Below, in pieces: positions 33,678 to 41,864 of a stretch of DNA of 64,000 nt; the stretch's first letter is position 1, and each line of letters opens with the position of its first letter. Origin of the DNA: JACVRW01 sp036519295 (GTDB lineage Bacteria > Actinomycetota > Thermoleophilia > Solirubrobacterales > Thermoleophilaceae); assembly GCA_036519295.1 (NCBI GenBank), contig DATDLN010000179.1, positions 30,326 through 94,325 of the forward strand, given 5' to 3'. The notes beneath the pieces were generated by a model. That model was not told where the DNA came from, searched no databases, and worked only from the letters and a program-made list of their open reading frames with translations. A program made the position numbers and the translations under genes.

Positions 33678-34646
33678 ATGGACTGGTCGGAGATCTTCGG
33701 CCCCGACGCGCTCGTCGTGCTGCTGAGCACCAGCGTCGCCTTCGCCATGCCCACCGCCCTGGCGGCCGTCGGCGAGACGGTCGCCGAGCGCGCCGGCGTG
33801 CTCAATCTCGGGCTCGAGGGGATGCTGCTGTCGGGGGCGCTCGCGTCCTTCCTCGTCGCCTACTACGTCGGGAGCGTCGCGCTCGGGACGCTCGCGGGGG
33901 TGGCCATCGGCATCGCGCTGGGCGCGTTGATGGCGTTCCTCAGCGTCACCCTCAAGACCGAGCAGATCATCAACGGCATAGCGATCGTCCTGGTGGCACA
34001 GGGAATCACGGCGTTCACCTTCGAAAAGCTCTTCGGGGGCGGCGAGCAGCCCACAGTCGCGGGCATACCCGACGTCAACGTGCCGCTGCTCCATTCGATC
34101 CCGGGCGTCGGCCCCGTCCTCTTCGAGCAGAACGTCCTCTTCTACGTCTCGGTGGCAATCGCGCTCGGCGTATGTCTGCTCCTCACCCGGACGCGCTTTG
34201 GGCTCTCCGTCAGCGCCGTCGGCGAGAGTCCCGCGGCCGCGGAGGCGATGGCTGTGTCCGTGGCGCGCACTCGCTGGCTCGCGCTGCTCGTGGGCGGCGC
34301 GATGGCGGGCCTCGGCGGCGCGGTGCTCGTCCTCGGTCAGCTCAACGTCTTCGAGGAGGACGTGAGCGGCGGGCGCGGCTGGATCGCGATCGCGCTGGTG
34401 ATATTCGGCCGCTGGAACCCGCTGTTCGTGCTCGGAGGCGCGTTCCTCTTCGGCTTCACCGACGCGCTCCAGATCCGCGTGCAGGCCGTCAGCGGCGGCA
34501 TCGCCTCGACGGTCCCCACCGAGATCTTCGGCGCGCTGCCGTACGCGGTCACGCTGGTCGTGATGGTGGCGGCGACCGTCTGGGCGGGGCGGGACGCCCA
34601 GCCGGCCGCACTGGGCGTCCCCTTCCGGAAGGGGGTGGGCGCGTAG
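33678..34646 (+). CDS. Nucleoside/BMP-type ABC permease 2
   Basis: A 322-residue NupQ/YufQ-like permease. It contains VGETVAERAGVLNLGLEGMLL, the most conserved family segment, then TLKTEQIINGIAIVLVAQG and FGLSVSAVGESPAAAEAMAV at the ATPase contact. ATG 33678 has a GGAGG upstream; in-frame codons reach back into the repeat but are unlikely to be translated. The gene ends 58 bp before the binding-protein start. Confidence 0.93.
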   Translation: MDWSEIFGPDALVVLLSTSVAFAMPTALAAVGETVAERAGVLNLGLEGMLLSGALASFLVAYYVGSVALGTLAGVAIGIALGALMAFLSVTLKTEQIINGIAIVLVAQGITAFTFEKLFGGGEQPTVAGIPDVNVPLLHSIPGVGPVLFEQNVLFYVSVAIALGVCLLLTRTRFGLSVSAVGESPAAAEAMAVSVARTRWLALLVGGAMAGLGGAVLVLGQLNVFEEDVSGGRGWIAIALVIFGRWNPLFVLGGAFLFGFTDALQIRVQAVSGGIASTVPTEIFGALPYAVTLVVMVAATVWAGRDAQPAALGVPFRKGVGA

Positions 34647-34704
34647 AGATCGCTGTTTCCGGGTCCCAGGCCTTTTTGTCGATCCCATGGGGGTGGAGAG
34701 TGTG

Positions 34705-35739
34705 ATGAGACTTACAACGTGGAAGGCCGTCCCGATCTGTCTGGCGGCCATCGTCCTCGCCACGGGCGCTGCGAGCTGCGGCGACGACGACGACGGCGGT
34801 GGAGGCGGAGGCGGGCAAGCCGGGGGCGGCCAGGACAAGGTGAAGACCGCGATCGTGCTCCCCTGCGCCACGAGCGATCCGTGGTGCAAGCAGGGCTACG
34901 ATGCCGCGAAGGCGCTGCAGAAGCAGGGCGCGATCGACCTGAAGGTCACGACCAACGCGCCGCAGGACACCGCCGGCGTGACCCGGGTCCTCGCGCAGTA
35001 CGCGCAGAGCGGCACGCAGCTGATCTTGGCGCACTCCACCTGGCAGGACGCGGCCTTCGCCGTGGCCAAGCAGTTCCCCGACGTGGACATCGCGAGCTAC
35101 GCCTTCGAGCTGCGCGACAACGTGGCGATCCTCGAAGAGCCGATCTACCAGGCGGCCTATCTCGCGGGGATGCTGGCCGGCGGCCTGACCGAATCGAACA
35201 CGATCGGCGGCTCCGCGGGGCAGGACGTGCCGCTCTGCCACGCCGAGCTCGAGGCGTTCGAGGACGGCGCGAAGCGCACCAACAAGCAGGTGAAGATGAT
35301 CGACGCCTACATCGGCGACTGGAACGACTCCGCCAAGGGCAAGCAGGCCACTCAGGCGCAGATCGATCAGGGCGCCGACGTGGTCATCGCCTGCGGCGGC
35401 GGGCCGGCGACCGGCATGGCGCAGGCCATCAAGGAGGCCAACATCAGCGGCTTCGGCTATGTGGGCGACATGAGCTCGCAGGCGCCGAAGAACATGGTCG
35501 GCTCGGTCCTCTACAACCTCGGGCCGTACTTCAAGGCCGCCGTGACTGACGTGAAGGACGACACCTTCCGTCCCGCGAAGCGGTACGAGTTCGGCCTCGC
35601 CGACGGCGGCGTCAGCCTCCAGTTGAACGACGGCTACTCCGTCAAGGAGATTCCCGCGAACGTGATGGACCAGATGGAGAAGGTCCAAGACCAGATCAAG
35701 AGCGGAGAGTTCAAGGTGCCGTACGAGGCGGGGGCCTAA
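34705..35739 (+). CDS. BMP-family substrate-binding lipoprotein
   Basis: A 344-residue BmpA/PnrA-like lipoprotein, the receptor of the preceding nucleoside-type importer. Signal MRLTTWKAVPICLAAIVLA ends in the lipobox AASC followed by DDDD and poly-Gly. The body has AIVLPCATSDPWCKQGYDAA, GMLAGGLTESNTIG and GADVVIACGGGPATGM; the loop usually carrying an Asp-rich nucleoside contact is divergent. ATG 34705 is preferred over ATG 34687 because GGTGGAG lies six bases upstream of it. Known relatives bind purine nucleosides; the real ligand may be another N-heterocycle. Confidence 0.92.
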   Translation: MRLTTWKAVPICLAAIVLATGAASCGDDDDGGGGGGGQAGGGQDKVKTAIVLPCATSDPWCKQGYDAAKALQKQGAIDLKVTTNAPQDTAGVTRVLAQYAQSGTQLILAHSTWQDAAFAVAKQFPDVDIASYAFELRDNVAILEEPIYQAAYLAGMLAGGLTESNTIGGSAGQDVPLCHAELEAFEDGAKRTNKQVKMIDAYIGDWNDSAKGKQATQAQIDQGADVVIACGGGPATGMAQAIKEANISGFGYVGDMSSQAPKNMVGSVLYNLGPYFKAAVTDVKDDTFRPAKRYEFGLADGGVSLQLNDGYSVKEIPANVMDQMEKVQDQIKSGEFKVPYEAGA

Positions 35740-35745
35740 CGGTGA

Positions 35746-35772
35746 GGGGGCTCGCCGCCGAGGCGGGCCCCC
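35746..35772 (+). other. Strong intercistronic hairpin after the BMP gene
   Basis: An 11-bp stem (GGGGGCTCGCC with GGCGGGCCCCC, one G-T wobble) and a 5-nt loop start 7 nt after the BMP stop. There is no T-run. Position and shape match the hairpin at 47057 after the other binding-protein gene, and suggest 3'-end protection that raises binding-protein mRNA over its neighbours. Confidence 0.55.
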
Positions 35773-35788
35773 GCCGGCCACCACCAAC

Positions 35789-37012
35789 ATGCTGCTGCAC
35801 GACGCAACTTTGCACGACGGCTCCGAGGCCAAGGTGCGCCTCAAGGGCGACCGGATCGCCGAGGTTGGGGCCCCCGGGACTCTCGCGCGCGACGAGGCCG
35901 ACTCTCTCGATCTGTCGGGTTACGTCCTCCTCGCCGCGCCCGCGGAACCGCACGCGCACCTCGACAAGGCCCTCACCGCCGAGCGCGTCGAGGTGCAGGC
36001 CGGGGATCTGAACGCGGCGATCGACGCCTGGCACGCTCACCGCGCCGGCCTCGGCGAGGAGGACATCGCGCGACGGGCGGAGTCCGCCGCGCTGATCGCG
36101 CTGGCGCGCGGGGTTACCGCCGTGCGCACCCACGTGGACGTGGGGGAGGGGATCGAGCTGCGCGCGGCGGAGGCGCTCGTCTCGGTCCGTGATCGACTGC
36201 GCCCGCTGATGGACATCCAGGTGGTGGCCCTCAGCTATCCGCTCGCCGGCGCGGCCGGGGCCGAGAACCGCGCCCTCGTGCGGGCGGCGCTCGAGCTGGG
36301 CGTGGACGTCGTCGGGGGCGCGCCGCACATCGACCCGGACCCCGCCGGCCACATCGAGGTCTCCCTCGGGCTGGCCGCCGAGTTCGGCCGGCCGGTCGAC
36401 CTGCACATGGACGAGCACCTGGGCTCGTCGGTCGACCTGGAGGACCTCGTGCGCGTGATGGGCGACGGCTTCCCGCAGCCCGTGACGGCGAGCCATTGCA
36501 CGAGCCTCGGGATGCGGTCGGCCGAGGTTCAGGACCGGCTCGCGGCCGAGGCGGCGCGCGCGGGGATCGCGGTCGTCACCTGCCCCGGTACGAACCTCCA
36601 TCTGCTCGGGCGCGGCGTCCGCACCGCTACGCCGCGCGGCCTGACCGCGTTGCCCGCCCTGCTCGGAGCGGGCGTCCTGGTCGCGGGCGGCGGCGACAAC
36701 GTGCAGGACTTCTTCCATCCACTCGGCTGCGGCGACCCATTGCAGACCGCGGCCCTGCTCGTGCTCGCGGGCCAGCTCGACGTTCAGACCGCCTACCGGC
36801 TGGTGAGCGAGAACGCTCGAGCGGTAATGGGCCTTCCCGGCGGCGGGGTTACACCCGGCGGGCCCGGCGAGCTGGTGGCCGTGGCCGGAGGATCGCTGCA
36901 GGAGGCGCTGTCGACGACGACGGAGGACCGCATCGTCTTTCGGGCGGGCCGCGTGGTGACGCGTACGAGCGTTGTGCGGGATGAACTCGAAAAAGGAGGT
37001 TCCGATGCCTGA
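35789..37012 (+). CDS. Cytosine-deaminase-like amidohydrolase
   Basis: A 407-residue amidohydrolase of the CodA subgroup. Metal ligands appear in EPHAHLDK (His55, His57), DLHMDEH and ASHC, with the late Asp in VAGGGDNVQDF. CodA relatives deaminate cytosine, isoguanine, creatinine or other cyclic amidines. The neighbouring importer and HyuAB would fit creatinine deiminase or pyrimidine/purine deamination; neither is proven. It follows the BMP gene after the hairpin and overlaps the next amidohydrolase by 8 nt. Confidence 0.87.
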   Translation: MLLHDATLHDGSEAKVRLKGDRIAEVGAPGTLARDEADSLDLSGYVLLAAPAEPHAHLDKALTAERVEVQAGDLNAAIDAWHAHRAGLGEEDIARRAESAALIALARGVTAVRTHVDVGEGIELRAAEALVSVRDRLRPLMDIQVVALSYPLAGAAGAENRALVRAALELGVDVVGGAPHIDPDPAGHIEVSLGLAAEFGRPVDLHMDEHLGSSVDLEDLVRVMGDGFPQPVTASHCTSLGMRSAEVQDRLAAEAARAGIAVVTCPGTNLHLLGRGVRTATPRGLTALPALLGAGVLVAGGGDNVQDFFHPLGCGDPLQTAALLVLAGQLDVQTAYRLVSENARAVMGLPGGGVTPGGPGELVAVAGGSLQEALSTTTEDRIVFRAGRVVTRTSVVRDELEKGGSDA

Positions 37013-38423
37013 ATCCGTAGACCTGGTGATCGAGGGGACGGTCATCACCATGGATCCGGAGCGGCGCGTGATCGACGAGGGCGCAGTGGCCGTGAAGGGG
37101 GACCGAATCGTCGCCGTGGACCGGGCCGCCGACCTCCGCTCTCGCTACGAGGCGGCGCGCACCCTCGGTGGGCGGAGGCGCATCGTGCTGCCGGGGCTCA
37201 TCGACTGCCACAACCACCTCGCACAGGCGCTCGTGCGCGAGTACGCGATGGAGGACTACCCGAACATCTACCGCGTCTACATCCCGTGCGAGATGGCGAT
37301 GGACGAGGGCGACGCGGAGGTGAGCGCCAAGTTCGGTATCTCGCAGCTCCTTCGCGCGGGCGTGACCACGGTGGCCGAGACCACCTGCACGCTCGAGCAC
37401 GAGGAGCCGATCGCCAAGACAGTGATGGAGACGGGCATCCGCTGCGCGATGGCCCGCGGGCTCGGTGACCGCACCTCGAAGCTCGCCTCGAACTACGACC
37501 AGATCGACGAGCGCTCCTCGTACTCGGACGACCCCGGGTTCCTTCGGGAGGATCTTGCGGCGACCGAGGAGTGGCTGGGGCGCTGGGCGGTGGAGGGCGA
37601 GGGACGCCTGCGGCCATGGATCCACAACCTCGGGGTTCCGTCGTGCTCGGACGACCGCTTCCTCGCCACGCGCGAGATGGCCGCCAGGCACGATTCGGGG
37701 GTCATGTGCCACATCAACCGCGACCGCGAGGAGATCGAGCTGTCGTTCTCGCTGTTCGGCCGCCGGCCGCTCGAGCACCTGAACGCGATCGGCGCGCTCG
37801 ACGACCGCTTCCTGGCGATCCACGCCATGCTCACGACGGACCGCGAGATCCAGATGCTCGCCGAGGCCGGCGCGGCGGTCGCCCACGCGCCGATCGTGTG
37901 CACCGACATCGTCTCCGCGGTGACCAAGGTCGTCTCCATGCGCGCCGCCGGAGTCACGGTCGGCCTCGGGTGCGACACCGTGATCAACGACCTCTTCAAG
38001 GTCATGCGGATCGCCTTCGTGATGCACGGGCAGGCAACGGGCATCCCGCTGTACGACCCCCTGTCGCTGACGACCGAGGACGTGATGACGATGGCCACCA
38101 TCGACGCCGCGCGTGCGCTTCGATGGGATCACGAGATCGGCTCGCTGGAGGCCGGCAAGGCAGCGGACGTAGTGGTGGTGGACGCCGAGAACACCCGTCT
38201 GACGCCCGCTTACCAGCCCGTCGGGACGCTCGTCCGCTACGCGGTGGGCACCGACGTCGAGAGCGTCGTCGTCGCCGGACGCCTTGTCGTCGAGCATGGT
38301 CGCGTGCTCACGATCGACGAGCCGCCGCTGCTCGACGAGGCCGTTCGCCTGGGCGAGAAGCTCGGCGCAGTGCTGGGCCCGCGGCGCTACCGGCCGCTCG
38401 CCCGCGAGGCCGTGGTGTCTTGA
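37005..38423 (+). CDS. Amidohydrolase of the MTA/SAH/guanine-type deaminase (TrzN/AtzA-like) group
   Basis: A 472-residue protein with a very strong ribosome site (AAAAGGAGGT) before ATG 37005. Metal site: LIDCHNHLAQ (His69, His71), MCHINRDREE, AIHAML and GLGCDTVINDL. This set is that of deaminases and dechlorinases acting on triazines, guanine, 8-oxoguanine, S-adenosylhomocysteine or melamine. The C-terminal composite domain (KAADVVVVDAENTRLTP) is complete. In context it probably removes an amino group from an N-heterocycle imported by the preceding ABC system. Confidence 0.9.
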   Translation: MPESVDLVIEGTVITMDPERRVIDEGAVAVKGDRIVAVDRAADLRSRYEAARTLGGRRRIVLPGLIDCHNHLAQALVREYAMEDYPNIYRVYIPCEMAMDEGDAEVSAKFGISQLLRAGVTTVAETTCTLEHEEPIAKTVMETGIRCAMARGLGDRTSKLASNYDQIDERSSYSDDPGFLREDLAATEEWLGRWAVEGEGRLRPWIHNLGVPSCSDDRFLATREMAARHDSGVMCHINRDREEIELSFSLFGRRPLEHLNAIGALDDRFLAIHAMLTTDREIQMLAEAGAAVAHAPIVCTDIVSAVTKVVSMRAAGVTVGLGCDTVINDLFKVMRIAFVMHGQATGIPLYDPLSLTTEDVMTMATIDAARALRWDHEIGSLEAGKAADVVVVDAENTRLTPAYQPVGTLVRYAVGTDVESVVVAGRLVVEHGRVLTIDEPPLLDEAVRLGEKLGAVLGPRRYRPLAREAVVS

Positions 38424-38465
38424 CCGGGCTACACTCGCGAGTTGGATCCGGAAAGGGAGGCCGCG

Positions 38466-39044
38466 ATGCCGAGAATCAGCTACTACCCCGTGGAGAGGCT
38501 CGAGGATGCCGAGATGCGCGGGTACCTCGAGCACGCGGCGCGCTTCGGCACTCCGCGCCCGGAGAGCCAGGCGGTGCGGGCCCACGTCCCGGCCGTCCTG
38601 CGTTCGTTCTCGCGCAACTGGCAGCTGTCCTTCCGCGAGGGCGTGATGGACCACGCCATCAAGGAGCTCTGCCGGCTGTATGTGTCGAAGTCGGTGGAGT
38701 GCGACTACTGCGGCCAGCAGCGATCGGTCTCCGCCCGCGAGCAGGGCGTCGGCGAGTCCGACGTCGACGAGCTGCTCGAGTTCGAGGGCTCGGACCGCTA
38801 CGACGAGCGCCAGAAGGCGGCCCTCGCCTACGCCAGCGCCCTGGTGTGGGCCCCGCACGAGGCCGACGACGCGCTCTGGGACCGCCTCCGTGCCTACTTC
38901 ACGGACGACCAGATCCTGGAGCTCGGCTATTTCGTCGGGCTCACCTTCGGCCAGCAGCGCTGGATCCCCACGCTCGACATCGGGCATCGCGAGCTGCTCG
39001 ACCGCTCGGATGCGGGCCTCGCGCCCGACGTGGCCCGTGCCTAG
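38466..39044 (+). CDS. Carboxymuconolactone-decarboxylase-family (AhpD-like) protein, CxxC intact
   Basis: A 192-residue CMD-family all-helical protein. The redox motif ECDYC places Cys79 and Cys82; the His expected a few residues later is replaced (CGQQRS). It starts at ATG 38466 after AAAGGGAGG. The C-terminal part (DDQILELGYFVGLTFGQQRW) is characteristic of the family. AhpD-type proteins work as peroxidase-linked disulfide reductases; CMD acts on lactones. A paralogue without the CxxC follows at 39199. Confidence 0.88.
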   Translation: MPRISYYPVERLEDAEMRGYLEHAARFGTPRPESQAVRAHVPAVLRSFSRNWQLSFREGVMDHAIKELCRLYVSKSVECDYCGQQRSVSAREQGVGESDVDELLEFEGSDRYDERQKAALAYASALVWAPHEADDALWDRLRAYFTDDQILELGYFVGLTFGQQRWIPTLDIGHRELLDRSDAGLAPDVARA

Positions 39045-39101
39045 GTGCTCCCCGCCGCAAAGTACCGCCACGTTCGGCGGCTGCAAATCTGCGCCAGCCT
39101 T

Positions 39102-39154
39102 CGTCCTCGGTCGCTCGCGCACGATCCGAGTGCGCCACGCTCCCTGCATCCTCG
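39102..39154. repeat. Palindromic intergenic repeat, copy 2
   Basis: CGTCCTCGGTCG (39102-39113) is identical to copy 1. A 6-bp hairpin GCGCAC/GTGCGC (39117-39135) replaces the core, and CTCCCTGCATCCTCG (39140-39154) matches the right motif with two changes. It lies in the 154-bp gap between the two CMD-like genes; I see nothing else in that gap except a short AT-rich stretch near 39160-39175. Confidence 0.55.
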
Positions 39155-39198
39155 ACTGACTTGATTTTCGCTCGCCAAACGCGACGGAACTTACGCCG

Positions 39199-39606
39199 GT
39201 GAGCACCGGGCCCCGCATCGAGCCGGCCGGCGCCGCCGAAGCCCTGCGCGCGCGCCTGCCCGAGCTCTACGGCGCCTACGACGAGACTCGCGCCACCGTG
39301 CTCGAGGGCGGCATAGTGGAGCGCGGCCTGAAGGAGCTGTGCGCACGCTACCTCGCCGAGGACGAGGAGCTGATGGACTTCGAAAGCTCCGACCGCTTCG
39401 ACGAGCGCGAACGGGCGGCGCTGCGATGGACGCACACGATCGCCTGGAGCACGGACGACGCCGACGACGATCTATGGGCCCAGCTGCACGCCCACTTCAA
39501 CGAGCCGGAGCTGGTCGAGCTCGGCTACTTCGTCGCGTTCACGCTCGGCCAGCAGCACTGGCTGGCGACCCTGGGCCTGGGGCCCGACGGCCGGCCGCGG
39601 TCGTAG
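39199..39606 (+). CDS. Carboxymuconolactone-decarboxylase-like paralogue lacking the CxxC
   Basis: A 135-residue protein whose second half (LVELGYFVAFTLGQQHWLATLG) and segment ESSDRFDERERAALRW closely match the 38466 protein. The region GLKELCARYLAEDEELMDFE jumps straight across the place where the paralogue has its CxxC, an internal loss of roughly 27 residues. It may be a structural partner, a regulator, or a decaying duplicate. The GTG start has no good ribosome site. Confidence 0.7.
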   Translation: MSTGPRIEPAGAAEALRARLPELYGAYDETRATVLEGGIVERGLKELCARYLAEDEELMDFESSDRFDERERAALRWTHTIAWSTDDADDDLWAQLHAHFNEPELVELGYFVAFTLGQQHWLATLGLGPDGRPRS

Positions 39607-39632
39607 ACCGCCGTCGAAACGTCACGCGTTCG

Positions 39633-39654
39633 CGGCCTCTAATAGCCGAGGCCG
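39633..39654. terminator. Bidirectional hairpin between convergent genes
   Basis: CGGCCTC/GAGGCCG, a perfect 7-bp stem with an 8-nt loop, spans the stop codon of the leftward GH3 gene and lies 27 nt past the rightward CMD-like gene. No T-run is seen, so termination strength is uncertain. Confidence 0.4.
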
Positions 39655-41486
39655 TGGCCGTACGGGTACAGCGTGAAGCTCGGGTCGTCCGCGGCCGGGA
39701 TCCGTACCGGCAGCTGCCCGACGGGGTTCACCTCGCCGAGAAGCACACGCGCCACCGCCCGCATGGCCGGCGCGGTCCACGAGTACGACGCGATGTATGT
39801 GGGCGCCCGGGTCAGGGCGGCGATGTCATATGGGTTCCTGGTCGCGACGAGCACGACCGGATTTCCGCTTGCGAGCAGCCCGTTCACCAGATCGCGCTGC
39901 GCCGCCGAGCCCGATGCGTTGGCGGTGGCCACCACCACCACGTCGCTCGCGGAAGCCTTGCTCACCGCGGTGGCGATCGTTGCGGAGTCCGGGGCCGTGC
40001 CGGTCTCGAACAACTCGGTCGTCAGGCCATGCTCCCCAAGTGCGGCGGCGAGGTGCGCCGCCGGCTGAGCGTTGAGTGTGTCGGACACGGAGCGGTAGCC
40101 CGTTACGAGCACCTTCTGCCCGGAGGCGAGCGTCAGCGGAAGCAGGCCCGCGTCGCTCTTCACCAGGGTGACGCTGTGGTCGCCGACCCTCTCCGCGGCG
40201 GCCAGGTGCTTCGGTGTGCCCAGCTCTCCGGGCGCCTTCCGCTCACTGACGAACGGGTCGCGGAAGAGCGCGCGGTGACGCTTCAGCCCGAGCACCCGGC
40301 GGACCGACTCCTCGAGCCGCCCTTCACTGATCTCCCCGCTTCGCACCGCTTTCAGCACCGCGTCGTAGGCCACCTCGAGGCTCACCGTGTCGGTGGTGGT
40401 GTCGACCATCATCGGCATGTCGGCGCCGGCCTTGAGAGCGAGGACGGGAATCCGCTCGTCGCCGTACTTCTCGCGCACGCCTGCCATGTTCAGCGCGTCG
40501 GTGATCACCACGCCGCGATAGCCCAGCTCCTCGCGGAGCAGCCCGGTCAGGATCTCGGGATCGAGCGTGGCCGGGTCACAGCCAACCTGGGTGGCGGCGT
40601 CGCAATCGCTCTGCAGCTCGGGCATGATCACGTGCGCGGTCATGACCATGTCGGCGCCCGCGGCGATCCCGGCCCGGAAGGGTGGGGCGTCGATCGCCTC
40701 CCACTGTTCCTTGGTGTGGAAGATCCAGGGCACCCCGGTGTGGCTGTCCGTGACTGTGTCTCCGTGGCCGGGGAAGTGCTTCAAGGTCGCCGAGACGCCG
40801 GCCCGCTGCGTCCCGGCGACTGCTGCCGCTGACATCCGGGAGACGAGGTCCGGGTTCTCGCCGAAGGAGCGAACCCCGATGACCGGGTTCAGCGGGTTGA
40901 TGTTGACGTCGGCGACCGGGGCAAAGTTCTGGTTGATGCCGAGCGCCCGCAGCTCCTTGGCGGTTACGTTGGCGGAGGCGAAGGCGTCGGCAGGACGCCG
41001 CGTCGCGCCGAGCGCCATGTTGCCGGGGAACTCGGTGGCGGGTGCCCAGACCCTCGACACGACGCCCTGCTCCTGGTCGGTGGAGATGAGCATCGGGATG
41101 CGCGCGGGCTGATCGAGCGCAACCCGTTGGATGCCGTTGGACAGGTGTGCGATCTGCCTGGGCTCGTTGACGTTGTTGGTCCAGCGGAAGTAGATGATCC
41201 CGCCGAGCTTGTATCTCTCTATGAGATCCTCGGCATTGCTGACGCCGGGGCCATACATCGTCTGGTTCGCGGCGACGTCGGCCGGGTTCGTCGTGTCGAC
41301 GCTCTCGCCGTAGACGTTGGCCACAAAGAGCTGACCAACCTTCTCCTCGAGCGTCATGCGCTGGATCTTGTTGTCGATCCAGCGGTCCTTGGCCGCCGCC
41401 GGGACGGCGGAGGCAGCGGAAGCCGCAACCATGGAGAGCAGAACGAGCGCCAGACGACGCTTCGAGCGAAGCGAGCAGGTGACCAT
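39639..41486 (-). CDS. Exported GH3 glycoside hydrolase (NagZ-like)
   Basis: A 615-residue family 3 glycosidase. A signal peptide (residues 1-32, ending AVPAAAK) sends it out of the cell. The TIM-barrel domain has TDQEQGVV, LKHFPGHGDTVTDSHTG (catalytic His/Asp loop typical of beta-N-acetylglucosaminidases) and VVITDALNMAGV, whose Asp is the nucleophile. The second alpha/beta domain ends in TLYPYGHGLGY. It probably turns over peptidoglycan or chitin fragments. It is unrelated to the catabolic operons and may be cotranscribed with DUF2277. Confidence 0.93.
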   Translation of the reverse strand: MVTCSLRSKRRLALVLLSMVAASAASAVPAAAKDRWIDNKIQRMTLEEKVGQLFVANVYGESVDTTNPADVAANQTMYGPGVSNAEDLIERYKLGGIIYFRWTNNVNEPRQIAHLSNGIQRVALDQPARIPMLISTDQEQGVVSRVWAPATEFPGNMALGATRRPADAFASANVTAKELRALGINQNFAPVADVNINPLNPVIGVRSFGENPDLVSRMSAAAVAGTQRAGVSATLKHFPGHGDTVTDSHTGVPWIFHTKEQWEAIDAPPFRAGIAAGADMVMTAHVIMPELQSDCDAATQVGCDPATLDPEILTGLLREELGYRGVVITDALNMAGVREKYGDERIPVLALKAGADMPMMVDTTTDTVSLEVAYDAVLKAVRSGEISEGRLEESVRRVLGLKRHRALFRDPFVSERKAPGELGTPKHLAAAERVGDHSVTLVKSDAGLLPLTLASGQKVLVTGYRSVSDTLNAQPAAHLAAALGEHGLTTELFETGTAPDSATIATAVSKASASDVVVVATANASGSAAQRDLVNGLLASGNPVVLVATRNPYDIAALTRAPTYIASYSWTAPAMRAVARVLLGEVNPVGQLPVRIPAADDPSFTLYPYGHGLGY

Positions 41487-41554
41487 GGGTTTCGCTCTAC
41501 CCGGCGTCAGGGCGTCACGAACGACCCATCGCTCACCGAGGGCCCGGCGACGGG

Positions 41555-41824
41555 CTACGCCGCATACCGCTGCGCCGAGCGAGCCCGGCGCTTGGCCGCC
41601 TCGACCTCGCGGTCCTTGGGCGGGGCCGTGGTCACGAGGTCGGCGAGGAGCTGTGCGGACGCTAGGGCCACGGCGTCCACGGCGCGCTCGAACGCCTCCG
41701 CATTGGCCTGCGAAGGCTTCGTGAAGCCGCTGATCTTCCGGACGTACTGGAGAGCGGCGTCGCGCACCTCCTCATCAGTGGTGGGCGGCTCGAAGTTGTA
41801 GAGATTGCGGATGTTGCGGCACAT
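41555..41824 (-). CDS. DUF2277 protein
   Basis: An 89-residue protein that begins MCRNIRNLYNFEPPTTDEE and continues VRKISGFTKPSQANAEAF, the hallmark of DUF2277. These short proteins are common in Actinomycetota and other soil bacteria and have no known function; the conserved Cys2 and the RKISGFTKP stretch suggest nucleic acid or metal contact, which is speculation. It lies between the GH3 and MFS genes on the same strand. Confidence 0.9.
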   Translation of the reverse strand: MCRNIRNLYNFEPPTTDEEVRDAALQYVRKISGFTKPSQANAEAFERAVDAVALASAQLLADLVTTAPPKDREVEAAKRRARSAQRYAA

Positions 41825-41864
41825 ACCCTGAGGCTAGCCGCTCTACAGGCCCGCGGTCTGGTGG

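Noticed and set aside
34660..34680. T5 run after a GGTCCC segment as intrinsic terminator before the BMP gene
   Set aside because: No adequate stem precedes the T-run and it lies inside an operon just before the ribosome site of the binding protein.
36849..39218. Open frame of 789 codons on the minus strand
   Set aside because: It spans three unrelated plus-strand genes with clear catalytic motifs and intergenic DNA; no motif is seen in the minus translation.
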